Source of the DNA: Prostheceraeus crozeri
Lineage: Eukaryota > Platyhelminthes > Polycladida > Euryleptidae
Direction of reading: 5' to 3'
DNA: 64,000 nt
Assembly (NCBI GenBank): GCA_907163375.1
Contig: CAJQUW010007273.1
Coordinates: 46,001-110,000 of the forward strand
Shown: positions 36,148 to 47,010 of the stretch, one piece after another
How the letters are laid out: each line of letters starts with the position of its first letter
How positions within the stretch are numbered: the stretch's first letter is position 1
Position numbers and translations under genes: made by a program
Notes under the pieces: model-generated
Told to the model about the DNA's origin: nothing
Seen by the model: only the letters and a program-made list of their open reading frames with translations
Database searches by the model: none

Positions 36148-37186
36148 ATGACTGCATTTACGTGTAGGCCCATTTGTCATTCCTTCATCGTAAAGTGCTC
36201 CGACAATATCAAATTGGCCATTTATAGTCCGACAGAGGCGGTCCTTCCGTTACAGGACGACATCAACACTGTTGTGCGTTGGTCAATTCTGAACAATTTG
36301 CCGATCAACATTAATAAATGCAAAAGTATTTTTTTCGGTCATCGTGAAGCTTCTCAATTGTCCTACATGATAAATGATACTATCCTACAACAAGTGTCAG
36401 AGATTAGAGATCTTGGTATCACAATCAACTCCCCTTTCAGCTTCAAAAAATACATATCATCTGTCGTTTTGCGTACAAACCGAATGCTTGGCCTCATTAA
36501 GAGGATTTTTGTGACTCGAGACAAGACATTTTTGTTGACATTGTTCAAAGTTCATATACGTCCCATTCTTGAGTTTTCATGCATTTTGTGGTGTCCATAT
36601 CAGCAAGGGTTAATAGATGAAACTGAAGACATTCAACGACGATTTTGCCGATTATTCAGCGATCTGCGACAGTTAGACTACAAAAATCGCTTGAATGAAC
36701 TGAAACTTTTTAAGTTGTCATCCCGCCGCTTAAGATATAAATTGATCTTTGTCTACAAAATGTTAAATGGTCTTGTTAATCTTGATTTTGAGGAATATTT
36801 TTCATTTTCCGTGCGAAATCCATGCCGAACCAATCTCTATACGATCATTGCTAAGAGGACAAAAACATCAACGAAATACAATATCTTTACAAGTGATGTG
36901 GTTAAGCATTGAAATAAGTTGACGTACTTTGAAGTTTCTGCTCCCACATTAAATGACTTTAAGCACCGGTTAACGAACTATTTACGCTTCAACAACATAT
37001 GGTGATCCCTTAATTTCTCCAATTTCATTTGAAATGTACTTATTGCTTGACTCTAACTTTCTTGTTCATCAATGTTTGGTTTTTGTTGCCCGTCATGGGC
37101 TTTCTCTATTTGTCACAAGTTTGACTTCTGTGTCTTATGTGAATGCTATATGACAAATATATTATCATTATCATTATCATCATTCA
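36100..37186 (+). mobile_element. 5'-truncated LINE with (ATTATC)n tail
   Basis: Contains the RT pseudogene, a 3' UTR of about 150 bases and a terminal ATTATCATTATCATTATC microsatellite at 37158-37186, the usual 3' end of this LINE group. The tail sequence differs from the ATT tails at 3.4 kb and 40.9 kb. Confidence 0.85.
36148..37005 (+). pseudogene. LINE reverse transcriptase C-terminal pseudogene
   Basis: The frame encodes the RT palm end and thumb of a CR1/Jockey-type LINE. A degenerate YADD region (CSDNIKLAIYSP) is followed by LQDDINTVVRWSILNNLP, ININKCKSIFFG, IRDLGITINSPFSFKKYI, LLTLFKVHIRPILEFSCILW, IQRRFCRLFSDLRQLDY, then RLNELKLFKLSSRRLRYKL. It continues through an in-frame TGA at 36910-36912 (where KHWNKL would be expected) to FKHRLTNYLRF and a final stop at 37003-37005. 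The missing YADD aspartates and the nonsense codon mean no activity. Truncated at the 5' end. Confidence 0.92.
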
Positions 37187-37399
37187 TATTTTGCCAAGCC
37201 CCATCTCAACTCATTCTGAACTATGATATACTTTTGACTTGCTTGAGTAGTACTGCTGAACCTACCATATTCATTTTTCTTGAGGATACCAACCGAGGCA
37301 TTTCCAAATTGAAATAATTCTATTCACAGATTCGTCGCAGTGTTTTCATCATGAACTTATTCCAGGAAAAAGTGGGCCGTAGTTTAAATTCATTTATGT
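37187..37399. other. Spacer, nothing specific
   Basis: Short AT-rich spacer between the LINE tail and the foldback. Confidence 0.4.
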
Positions 37400-37582
37400 A
37401 AAAAAGAAGCCGAAAAACCGCTGATGTTCACTACAAGACGATACCCTATTTCGAGGCCCTTCAGTCAGCACAGCCGGCTATCATTCACATTCGCCTGATG
37501 ATAGCCGGCTGTGCTGGCTGAAAGGCCTCGCAATAAAGTATTGTCTTGTAGTGAACATCAACTGTTTTTCGGGTTCTTTTTT
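37400..37582. mobile_element. Foldback with hammerhead-like core
   Basis: 183-bp inverted repeat: AAAAAAGAAGCCGAAAAAC pairs with GTTTTTCGGGTTCTTTTTT, and GATGTTCACTACAAGAC, CGAGGCC and CAGCACAGCCGGCTATCAT with their partners. On the plus strand, CTGATGA (37495-37501) is followed by T, a 7-bp stem AGCCGGC/GCTGGCT with a TGT loop, and GAAA (37520-37523). The next bases GGCCTCG can pair with CGAGGCC at 37452-37458. The order CTGANGA-stem-GAAA-stem is the hammerhead core layout, though one extra T precedes the stem. The same layout is at 37914 and 52956. Confidence 0.75.
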
Positions 37583-37605
37583 AGAAAAATCAATGAATTT
37601 ATTCG

Positions 37606-37822
37606 TTGACCGTTTTCAGCACATTTGCACACCCGCATAAAAGAACATTTAAAGACAGGCCACCATCAGAAACACCATTACGCAGACACATGCCACCAGA
37701 ACAAAGCTTTAAAAAGTTGTTTCAAGGAAGGCATGTTGCAATTGAAGAACCACTTTTTATCAAGTCAAGCACAAAAGCTAGTGAACAATAATTTCAAGCC
37801 AGAAGTGATGTTTTTGTTGTAG
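37606..37822 (+). pseudogene. Possible Penelope-like element endonuclease C-terminus (remnant)
   Basis: A frame at 37625 reads HTRIKEHLKTGHH, then HYADTCHQNKALKSCF and LKNHFLSSQ. RIKEHLK followed by a His/Cys pair and a basic alpha-helical end resembles the GIY-YIG endonuclease C-terminal half of Penelope-like elements. The frame is short and the GIY-YIG start is absent. The location between a foldback and a hammerhead-like core fits such an element, whose ends carry hammerhead motifs (known for the family). Identity is tentative. Confidence 0.35.
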
Positions 37823-37867
37823 ATATTGTTCTTATTTCGTCATCATCTACTCGTGTAATTCATTCAT

Positions 37868-37896
37868 GTATAAAAATACATATATATATATATATT
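37868..37896. repeat. (TA)n/(ACATA)n microsatellite
   Basis: AATACATATATATATATATA run just before the hammerhead-like core. Confidence 0.8.
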
Positions 37897-37913
37897 GTTC
37901 TTTGTTGCTGTCA

Positions 37914-37950
37914 CTGATAATGGTGCGTGCATGACGTACTGAAACCGGTC
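37914..37950 (+). ncRNA. Degenerate hammerhead-like core
   Basis: CTGATAA, then T, then stem GGTGCGT with loop GCATG and ACGTACT (7 bp with G.U pairs), then GAAACCGGTC. The eighth core position is A where G is needed, so it is probably inactive. It lies about 90 bases after the Penelope-like frame. Confidence 0.4.
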
Positions 37951-39800
37951 AGAGAATGAATTTATGATGAATTAACTCCTATTTAGCAACAGAAATTTTT
38001 CATATGAGAAGCTGTTTCCAACTTGTATCAACTTGACCTTTCAAGGAGACCCAATTTTTCATTATTTGAAGAACTTTGCAATCATTTCAATGGAAGCAGA
38101 ACAATAAAGAGAAAGTACATTACTCTTCCTCAAATCAGTCTCTATCATGTCATAGAAATCTCTTGTCAATCATGTGACATCGATATCTATTCCTGCCTCT
38201 TCATATTCGACTCTCCACGTCGCTTCAGACAGTCAATTCATGGGTGGAGATGCACTTATCATCTGCATTGAAAGAATGCTTTGAGTACAATTTGCATGAA
38301 TTAAAACAATCAAGTCTTTGCTTCAAAGATCGAAGACTGCTCCACCTCCTTTCCATCATACTCAGTTTGATTCTTATCAGCTTGGCTAATGAAGAAGGTA
38401 AAAGGTAAATTCTAAGATGAGGAAGGCTGATAGTGAAGCAGTCACAATAGCATACGAGCCGATTTAAAAACCAGCTCCGTTGAATACATAATGAAGCAAT
38501 TGAGATCTCTTGAGAAAAAACTTCTTCCTCTGTGTATATTGCAAGTTTCTATACCACTCTAAAGCAGTCTCCAAATCTCTGATATTAAATTATTGAAGGG
38601 TGGAGGACGTGAGCAGTCGAAGAATTAGATATTGCTTCGAGCCAACTCGTCCAGACAAATTTAGACTAAATGCAATCAAAGTCAGATTCAGGTATTTTTA
38701 TTAGACCCCGATGCCGGAGTGCATCTGCTAAATTCCATTTCAAAATGAATGATCTGTAGGGAGAAATTACACATCAGCTTCTGGACGGAAAAGGCGTGAG
38801 AACAAAAGTATCAGAAATTACATTCAAGTTGAAAGAATTGCTAAAAGAATATTAGTTTGAATATTAAGTGAATATTCATTTAAATATTAACTAATCAAAA
38901 CAAGATATTAGAAAATGCAAAATTAACAAGTAAACAAAGAGGTATATGAACAAAATCTCAATTTTCATGCTAACTTGTGGACTGTCATATTTGAATTTTA
39001 AAGAGTTATAATTTCTATAGGCCTTTAAATTGTTTGCACCATACTCTCATGAAGAGGTAGGAACACACGTTATAGTGCTAATTAGTTTCTACTTTTTTTA
39101 CTTATAATGAGCCATGTGATTGCTTAAATTTGTCTTCCCTTTTCCCGTGATCTTTTCTCTTTTTCGCTGTTTTTTATGTCAGCAAAAAGATAATTTTGGT
39201 GAATAAAGTATATTGCAGTGAATTTAATGTGAAATTAACAAATGCAGAAAATAAGAGAGAGAGCATTCTTTGAAGTATAATATACAGCTGCATAAGCTGA
39301 CTAGCAACAAAAATTCCTTTCGTACGCATACAAAGCTGTAAGAGACGGAAACAAAGCGATAGGCCTAACTCACATGAAAACTTCATTATTTTTTTTTGGA
39401 ATGCGCATCATGAATGTGCCTGACATTATTTGTACAGACACGTATAACGTCTGCTATACTATGAAGTACTTATATGAAGTATTTATTGAAGTACTTTTCG
39501 TATGCTGCCTATGGTATGTAGTTAGCATGTTTTAGGGGTAGTCGCAGTAAGGATACACGTTTAAAAAACTAGATCTCAATCAACGGGTATCGAAAATGTA
39601 CATCAGGCAGTTTATTCTTGAAGCTCTATATAACAAATGTACGGCGAGGGAACAAGGGAGACCAGATGCTCACTTCCTCCTCCTCCACCACTGTGGATGA
39701 TAATGATGGAAAGGGTTTCTGCATCTATCGAAAGGACTTCTATTCACTTTTTATCAATAAAAATATTTCGATCAGCCTCTTCTCTCGCAAAATGATTCAG
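37951..39800. other. Non-coding or intronic stretch
   Basis: The plus frame 38023-38271 (82 codons, five Cys) has no recognised domain. Nothing else is supported. If the exon at 39801 is real, part of this is its upstream intron. Confidence 0.35.
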
Positions 39801-39983
39801 TTGATGGAATACCAACGCAGCAGATGGAAATTCCTCATTTTCATGGATTTATGTTTGCAATGAATCGAATTATAAACCAATTGAGACAATTTCAACAAAA
39901 TATGAATCCTGAATTTCTAAAAAACATTCTCAATTCAGTTTCTTTCCTAAATCATGGACAAATTCAATTTATTCAAAATATTG
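39801..39983 (+). CDS. Candidate internal exon, phase 1-1, unknown protein
   Basis: Acceptor TTCTCTCGCAAAATGATTCAG ends at 39800 and a strong donor ATTG|GTAAGTAT starts at 39984. The 183-base exon is open in one frame, with two leading bases, 60 codons and one trailing base. It encodes DGIPTQQMEIPHFHGFMF, NRIINQLRQFQQNMNPEFL and NILNSVSFLNHGQIQFIQNI, a mostly helical-looking peptide. The trailing G joins the GT that opens the exon at 42305 to give Gly, so the two exons are compatible in phase and strand. No family is recognised. Confidence rests on splice sites and frame, not homology. Confidence 0.45.
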
Positions 39984-40935
39984 GTAAGTATAAATCATTC
40001 TCTTTGGTAACTTCTTTCAATACTCACGCACTAAGCAGACGGAAAATTCGAATGATTGTCTCCAACTATGGGTTTGAACACACTAAGGGGACACAATGAG
40101 AACAGGAATGATTAGTCCGTACAGGATAGTACAATGATAAGTTGAGAGACGAGATTTGTTCTACACGAAGAGCCTATTCATATTAGAGTGGTATCGTAAT
40201 TTGATCAAAGAATGTACATGCAATGAACAGACTATCAGTTAAATTATTCAAATTGTCCAGGGAGGAATGACTGTAAAGAAATTAAGATTTCGGACAAGTG
40301 ATATCCAAGCGAATAACATAAAGTGGAGAGTCATGTCTTTGTGTAATGAATCAATGTGATGTATGAAGTCAGTCAGCCGCGTGATATTTCCTCTGAAAGA
40401 GATCATGTGCTTTTTCTGTGCTGCAATGAGAGAGGAGAGGGAGAGAGAGAGAGAGAACTATGGAATTATGATCATTTATTGAAAAAAAAGTTGCAGTATT
40501 TTCATTCATCAAGTGAAAGAAAATTACATGTATTGAAAATATATAAGAAATATTGCTCACGTATGATATAAAATTGAAAAATTGAAATCACGAGATAGAA
40601 ATTGGTTGAACACTGGTACAAAATGAGTTATGAGACATCACTGCTCTCGATATTGGTCGGATAAAAGTAAATTTATGTCGTGTTGTTCCTGTTTTCTGGT
40701 GAGCTTGTAGAATAATGTGAAATGGATGTAGAGTATTTTACTAAATTGATTTTGCTAGCCGTGTCTTTTTGTTTTAAAGGATCAAAAGCAGGGTCTCACG
40801 TGATGCAAACCTATGTCTACAAAAACTTTTGAGAAAACAGTCAACTTTCTTTATGGCACTTTCATTACAACCGCATACGGATATGCCCTATCTTGACCAA
40901 GAAGCAATAATGGTATCAAATACTCGGTCAATATG
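39984..40935. other. Possible intron, with (GA)n tract
   Basis: A GAGAGAGGAGAGGGAGAGAG run lies at 40428-40458. No other feature. Confidence 0.4.
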
Positions 40936-41580
40936 TCTTTAATAATAATAATAATAATAATATGTTTATTCAATACTAGACAGCAGAAGCTGATCATTTT
41001 ACAAAAAAGTGAAAAGTAGAAGATATACATGTATACACACTAAAAATCAATTACGAGAAGTTCTGTACTGCAGATGGCAAGAAGGAGTTTTTATACCTGT
41101 TGGTGTTACAAAAGATGATATTTGTTTTACGTCTCAATATTTCTGTTTTTTGTGGACGATGTGAAATTCTTTCACTCAAAGCTTTTGGCAAATTGTTATA
41201 ATAATTCCAACAGATGTTCATACGTCGTGAACTAAGTGTTTCCAGTGAATATTTTTGTAGAAGACGGTCATAATCATAATCATGATAGTCATATGGGATG
41301 TGTTCCATCATTCTTATCAGTCGTCTTTGAACAGATTCAATAGCAATTTATTGAGCTTTGGTGATTCCGAAGTGCTACACTGGAGCACCATATTCGAGGA
41401 TGCTTCGGACACAAGCACAGAAATACCGTATAATATCCTCATTTTGAAGTCCACATCGCATCATTTCACTTATAGAAGGCATTCTCATTTGTGCTTTCTT
41501 TACCATTTTTTCAATGTGATCAGTTCAGTCCAGTACATCCTAGAGATCTTATTCTTTGTAACTCATTTGGTGTATAGGTA
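40936..41580 (-). mobile_element. LINE 3' end, minus strand, with (ATT)n tail
   Basis: Read on the minus strand. A thumb-like region (HIEKMVKKAQMRM, then VRSILEYGAPV) is followed in another frame by RRLIRMMEHIPYDYHDYDYD, then LLQKYSLETLSSRRMN, ending FLPSAVQNFS and a stop at 41051. The (ATT)n tail is the AAT repeat at 40938-40962. At least one stop (about 41385) and one frameshift separate the blocks, so it is a pseudogene. LEYxxPVW and the RR-x-L block are typical of CR1/L2-type LINE C-termini. If 39801 and 42305 are exons of one gene, this LINE sits antisense in the intron. Confidence 0.8.
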
Positions 41581-41904
41581 ATGCGCTGATCTAATTCCAT
41601 CATAGATATGCTTACGAGCAGATGCACAGTTTGCAAGAGCCGCAGAGCAATCTAAGGCATTTTAAGGCACAGAAATGTGGTGAACATGATATGATCTATT
41701 ATTATCTATGTCGAGTTCTGGAATTATTAAAGGCTATTGAATAACATTTAATAATTTAAATGCACATCGGAAGAAATAATAAGTTTTTGCTTGATAATCT
41801 GCTGCTTGGTGTCTTAACCATCACCCCGTATTCTTTATTCCCGTAGCCTTACTCATTTCCATCGAAGATAATCAAAAAGCATTTCTCCAGAGGAGTCAGC
41901 CACT

Positions 41905-42125
41905 CGAAGGTTTTGTCAAATATTACTTTTTGTCTGTATTGCTATCATGATGCTCAATTCTTTGGTAATGTCTCAAAATTGCAAAATTACCCACCTCGCA
42001 TGTGGCACTAGTAACATGGACTTATTTTAATGAAATCGGAACTACCAACACATAACTAATAACGCGATCTTTACCTATGATTGTACCTATATTTTATACC
42101 TATACCTATACTTACTCTATGATTA
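41905..42125 (+). repeat. Dispersed repeat family A, 3' fragment
   Basis: CTGTATTGCTATCATGATGC, TGTCTCAAAATTGCAAAA, ACTTATTTTAATGAAATCGG and the closing TTACTCTATG match the last 200 bases of the family A copies. A short (ACCTAT)n run (about 42090-42112) is inserted near the end. Confidence 0.65.
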
Positions 42126-42304
42126 TAGGTATCGTTCATTATTAATTGCACATAATTGTTTCTGTCTTTCGAAAGTAGAATCGTATTTAGACATATGTTT
42201 TCAAAAATTACAAAAATATTAGATCACGTATTAAAAAGATTTGTGATACCATTTGTCAATGATGTCTCTCTCCTAATATTCTGGTTCATGTCTTTGATTT
42301 CCAG

Positions 42305-42412
42305 GTTTCCATGATGTACTGATTGCCCCTGTAATCGACACGTGTCTCACGCAAGGACTGGTTACCGACAACGCTACTGATATCCCAATCATCGCGTCAC
42401 TCATAATTACAA
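42305..42412 (+). CDS. Candidate internal exon, phase 1-1, unknown protein
   Basis: Good acceptor (TCATGTCTTTGATTTCCAG ends 42304, with branch-like CCTAAT at about 42271) and donor ACAA|GTGAGA at 42413. The 108-base exon carries 35 full codons encoding FHDVLIAPVIDTCLTQG, then LVTDNATDIPIIASLIIT, with one potential N-glycosylation site (NAT) and one Cys. Its phase (1-1) fits the exon at 39801. Symmetric 1-1 exons are typical of shuffled extracellular modules, but the module is not recognised. Confidence 0.5.
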
Positions 42413-43589
42413 GTGAGACATAGAAATATGCCAGCTAAACTCTGAATTTAAATTGCAGAAAATGCGATAGTTCGTATCATGTTCATAGTGATAATTTTCC
42501 GCAAATTAGATTGATTGAGGAATTTCAAGTGAAGGATGACACGTGCATTTCAACTGTTACTTGGTAACAGACGATTCGTTTTCATGAAATCCTTTCTGTT
42601 TGAGCATGAATAAGAATTATTTGTTTGAAGGAATTTGAATGATGAATTAGCTCTACTTTCGATATCAATCCTATCCATGCCGGACTTTGAATCCCATCGA
42701 AATGAAGAGAGTCCCAACATTTACTGCTAAATTTTCATAGTTGTGTAAATTGTTATTCAAAAATATTAATCAATTTTCACAGTTCTTTAACAATTTTGAG
42801 TGCTTGCGATTTTTTCAAAGTTAATACTAATGGCGAACCTTATCAAATGCCCAATAATTTCAAGTGATTAGAGAAAGACATAGAAACACTATTCTGTAGC
42901 TACTTTTAAAATATTTAATGAGTAGTATTAACATGACACTCAGATTTTGAAGATTGATTTCCATTGTTTTGTTGACGATCATGAAACATTTATGGATTAA
43001 ACAGCAATGTAATTTTGAAAATCCATGCGTTTCATTGAATGCCTTCATAAGCATTGCAAAGCGACATGTTGAAGTTTGATCATCCAGTTAGCTGAGCAAA
43101 ATCCAACCATTTTTGAAAAAACGCTAGAGCTATGGGCTAAGTCACGAAAGTGTCGATGGTCTCGTGGTAAAATTATCAAAGCGACAAGTGGGCCTCAACG
43201 CCATAGATGGGGACAAAGTGAATTTTGGGTACTAGTGATGTTTTTATTGTATGTTTTTTTAAGATTTTGGACTGCTTCACTGTGAGAGATGCGTGAATTC
43301 AGCACACAGATCCGTTCCAAGACTTCTAAGGTTGTTTGAGGAAATTGTATATTTTGATCGATTGTAATCTATGACGTCCAGCATGTGATAATAAGGTGCT
43401 ATTTCCTGGTTTTTCTTACATTACGTTGTCAGATTAATAATAATCTGGGATCAGTAAAAGTCGATAATGACATTTTTTATCGTGTTGATATCGTGTTACG
43501 TTCTAAGGTATGCCGTTATGTATGTTTTGCTTCTCAACCTGCTACGATCATCTGGCTGTAACGGGACTGTCGAGATTCCACTGCTAATC
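42413..43589. other. Non-coding or intronic stretch
   Basis: Nothing supported. Confidence 0.4.
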
Positions 43590-43795
43590 TTGTAAAAATA
43601 ATGAGGATCTTGGAATTCCTAAAAAAACTGCACGTCTGATAAGTTCTACTCGGTTTCTCTCCTTGTTAGACAAAATCAAAGAAAGCACATTTAAATCCAA
43701 TTGGAAGCAGTCTGATGCAGTCACTGCTTCTTCCGATTAAATGAGAAGTGTACAAAATCCAGAGTCACAATTCCGCTGCTCTTAGCCTCTAATTC
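43590..43795 (+). mobile_element. Family B fragment
   Basis: CTGCACGTCTGATAAGTTCT, CCTTGTTAGACAAAATCAAA, CACATTTAAATCCAATTGG and CGATTAAATGAGAAGTG follow the left-half order of the complete copy at 22459. Confidence 0.6.
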
Positions 43796-46764
43796 CGCTG
43801 CAGTTATAATTAATTTCCGCTCTATACCACTTTTGAATTTTGGCATCATGTTGAGTTCAAAATTGCTTTATGGATACCATATATTATTCTATTTGATGCG
43901 GCAATCAGAATACCTGTTATTTGATAGTCTATGGGCTAAATGAGACCTGATGAATAACATGTGAATTGGCTATCATGTACATCTTAATTTATTTAGAAAT
44001 ATTGCTTTTTACGTTTAACACAAACATATGTTCTTAAAATAGAGAGTGAATAACTAAAGAGGACAATTTATTATGACTGCATTCTGCATTTTGCGTCTAG
44101 ATTTATTTGAATATTTTTATAACAAAGCTTATACGTGACTATTCTACGGAGAATAAATTTGATTTTGGCACTATTACACCACTTACAAACTATTTTGAAA
44201 ATTCCTATTAGTACCCGAAAAAGTAAATTGAATGTGTAGGCCTATGTATTTTAATGTTAATTCATAATAAGTTTAAATGTATACAGCCGTTATTTTTTGA
44301 CCTAACTCAAAATCAATGTATTAAAAATTGTTTCTGAATCACACAACTACATTGGAAAGAACAATTTACTAATACATGGACACCATTACACAGTGCAACA
44401 TACATAACTTTAATAATAAAAGCAACGTTTTATGGAAGTCAGAGGTGCATGCCTCCAAAAGAATTCTCGTTAATATTTTCTTCCTCTTACCAATTGTTTA
44501 TTCTATCAAACAGCAAAAACGTAAAATGACGCCGTAATATTGATATTCCGCATTTTTACCGCTGAATAAACAAGATTCCGCCAAACACTGCAGGCGGCAA
44601 AATCTGCTCGTGTTTAGATGCGACCATGTGACTGCCCAACTAGTTTATCTTCTACTATCTTCTTGCATAATAATCTGATTCAAATTCATTTGCTAAAGTT
44701 TCATTCGAATTTTGTCAATCTAATTTTGCCCGAACTTATGACATTGAAAAGGAATTTTCAAAAATTCGTCATGAGTTTGACTCTTTTGTGGACCAAGCTA
44801 GCCGAACATCGTGGGAATCCTTTAAAATACGATTAGATCTAATATCATGTTAGCCCTACATGCAACACGAATTAGTCATGACAGATCTGTAACAAAACTG
44901 AAACGGGTACTGAAATGAAAATACTTACAAAATGAAGATACTAAGAAAATTCAATGATAAATCCATGCGTTCGGGTACATGTCTTTGATAGATGTCCATG
45001 TCTGTTTGATTGATCTAACTCGTAAAATAACATAAATCTTCGCATCACCAATCCGAACATGTTTCCACGAATCTATCAGAAGAACAGATTTCGATTCAAG
45101 TACGTTTAAATTAGAAGGATCTTCACCGAAGATGATAGCTATTTAAGCAATTCACACACGAGTTTCTCGCTTCACCTGATAGGTACTTGATAAATGATGG
45201 ATTGATTTTAAGAATGTTGATTTGATTTATGGCCATGATATCATAATCGACAATTCAAGTCTCTCATCATCATTCACTAAAATGGCAATGTTCTAATGTT
45301 TCATTTCCAGCTAGAAGTATGAGTGTGCGACAGAGAACTTTGCGATGATTCATTTTTATTTTTATAAGATCTTACATGTATTAACATGCATTTAAAAGAG
45401 GAAATATGCACGTATACAACACATGCCCGATAAGCTCTACCACCGAGCGTACATTTTTATGCTAAATCTCTCGTCGAGGAATCGAAAAATGCACCATTGA
45501 AATGATAATTTAGAAATTATGCCGGCCGAAGCTGTCATTAGAATGGGTCGGCTTCAACAAGGACGTCTTCCAGCTTGGATATAGATAATTCTGTAAAAGA
45601 ATATTCATTCAGTTTCTGACTGACCTGAAATATGAATTATTGAATCCTAACCAACATGCAGACGAGAAAATAATTGATGACTTCGTTCTGACAGAAATCT
45701 GAAATCCTGTGCATAAATCTTGATTTTACAGGTCAGTAGGTAGCCATCTTTGAGGGACCAAAATCTCTCATTAAGTGCTCTGATTTGCCCTTTTGTCTCA
45801 GACTCACCGCATTAGTTTTCTTGGCTATTCCAACAGAGTTAGAAAAGTGATAACATCTTCGATATTCGTCTTTTATCAATTACTTGTATAACTTTGGTAG
45901 AAATGAAGATTTCACTGAATTAAGCAATTTTCTGCTTGATTGTAACTGTAAGGCATTCCTAGCCAAGTTTCTAGTAAAGCTGCGCAAAATTAATGTTAGA
46001 CACAGGCAGTGGCACAGTTGATAGAAGTTCTGTCGGTGGAGATAAAAAGTCAAAACAAGTTTTCGTTTTGCAGAACCGATAATAGATCACTTTGCGATTA
46101 GAAATATGAATTTCTTACTCAAAAGAGCAGCGTGATACAGGTTTCCTGAGCTTGGAAAAGAGCAATGATATTCCTTGGAATATATGTTGATAGAAAAAGT
46201 CAGAAAGTGGAAGGTGAACCTTGCAGAGAAGTGTAATTGGATTCTTGATTCCCTTGAGGATTGATATTCTTCGTGGTCTTGCATTTCATCATTCGAAATT
46301 GTAATCTGCGAATTTCCGAAGATTCAAGAAAATCAATGTCATCAATACATTCGCAATTCTCGTCTTTGATTCACTTGTTGCAAGGAAGTGTCTAAAATTA
46401 GAAAGCGACGTCTTCAGATGATTGGCGGACTTTCAGCTCTGTACTGCACACTATTGGACTACTGGTATAATAGTCAGATTGTAATGAAATACATCTCATT
46501 TCATTATGCTATTCACTGTAACAGCCCATGCGATGAAAGAACTTAATATCGCCAATTGAATTCAATCGCTCATATTATTACGAAAACAATCTCGCATGTG
46601 ATTTCAAGGTTATCGGTTAGCTATGTGCAAAATTACAAACTTTTCAGGAGAAAATGATTCTATCTGTCGATTGCAATACTTGTCGAAAGTGGGAACTGGT
46701 TTGGCATGTGTCTTTCAACATCCTTCTATTATCGATCAGATATTTTCAAATGAAAATTGAATCC
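43796..46764. other. Non-coding stretch
   Basis: AT-rich, with short chance frames only. ATTCCGCTGC repeats at about 43769 and 43792. No RNA gene or element boundary recognised. Confidence 0.4.
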
Positions 46765-47010
46765 AGGAAAATTGAGTTAAAGATATTCACTTCTCACTTG
46801 ATGACAGGCCTGCCTGCAATCTGACTTGAGGTTCGCATGTCCGCTGATGTGACCTACTTCTGCAATGCTCGCCCTTGGTCAATCACACAAGCCAAAGAGA
46901 CACGAATATCTATGCCGCTTGCTACCATTGCATACAATTACTGGGGTAGGATTATGTCAGCTCTAGACGCAAACGCAGACCCAACGCAAATGAATCTATC
47001 TCTGTGGTTA
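46765..47010 (+). repeat. Dispersed repeat family D, copy 2
   Basis: Partner of 31095-31330: AATTGAGTTAAAGATATTCA, CTGCAATGCTCGCCCTTGGT, CAATCACACAAGCCAAAG, GCTACCATTGCATACAA. Confidence 0.6.

Noticed and set aside
40936..40965. (AAT)n as an independent microsatellite
   Set aside because: It is the reverse complement of the (ATT)n tail of the minus-strand LINE and is explained by it.
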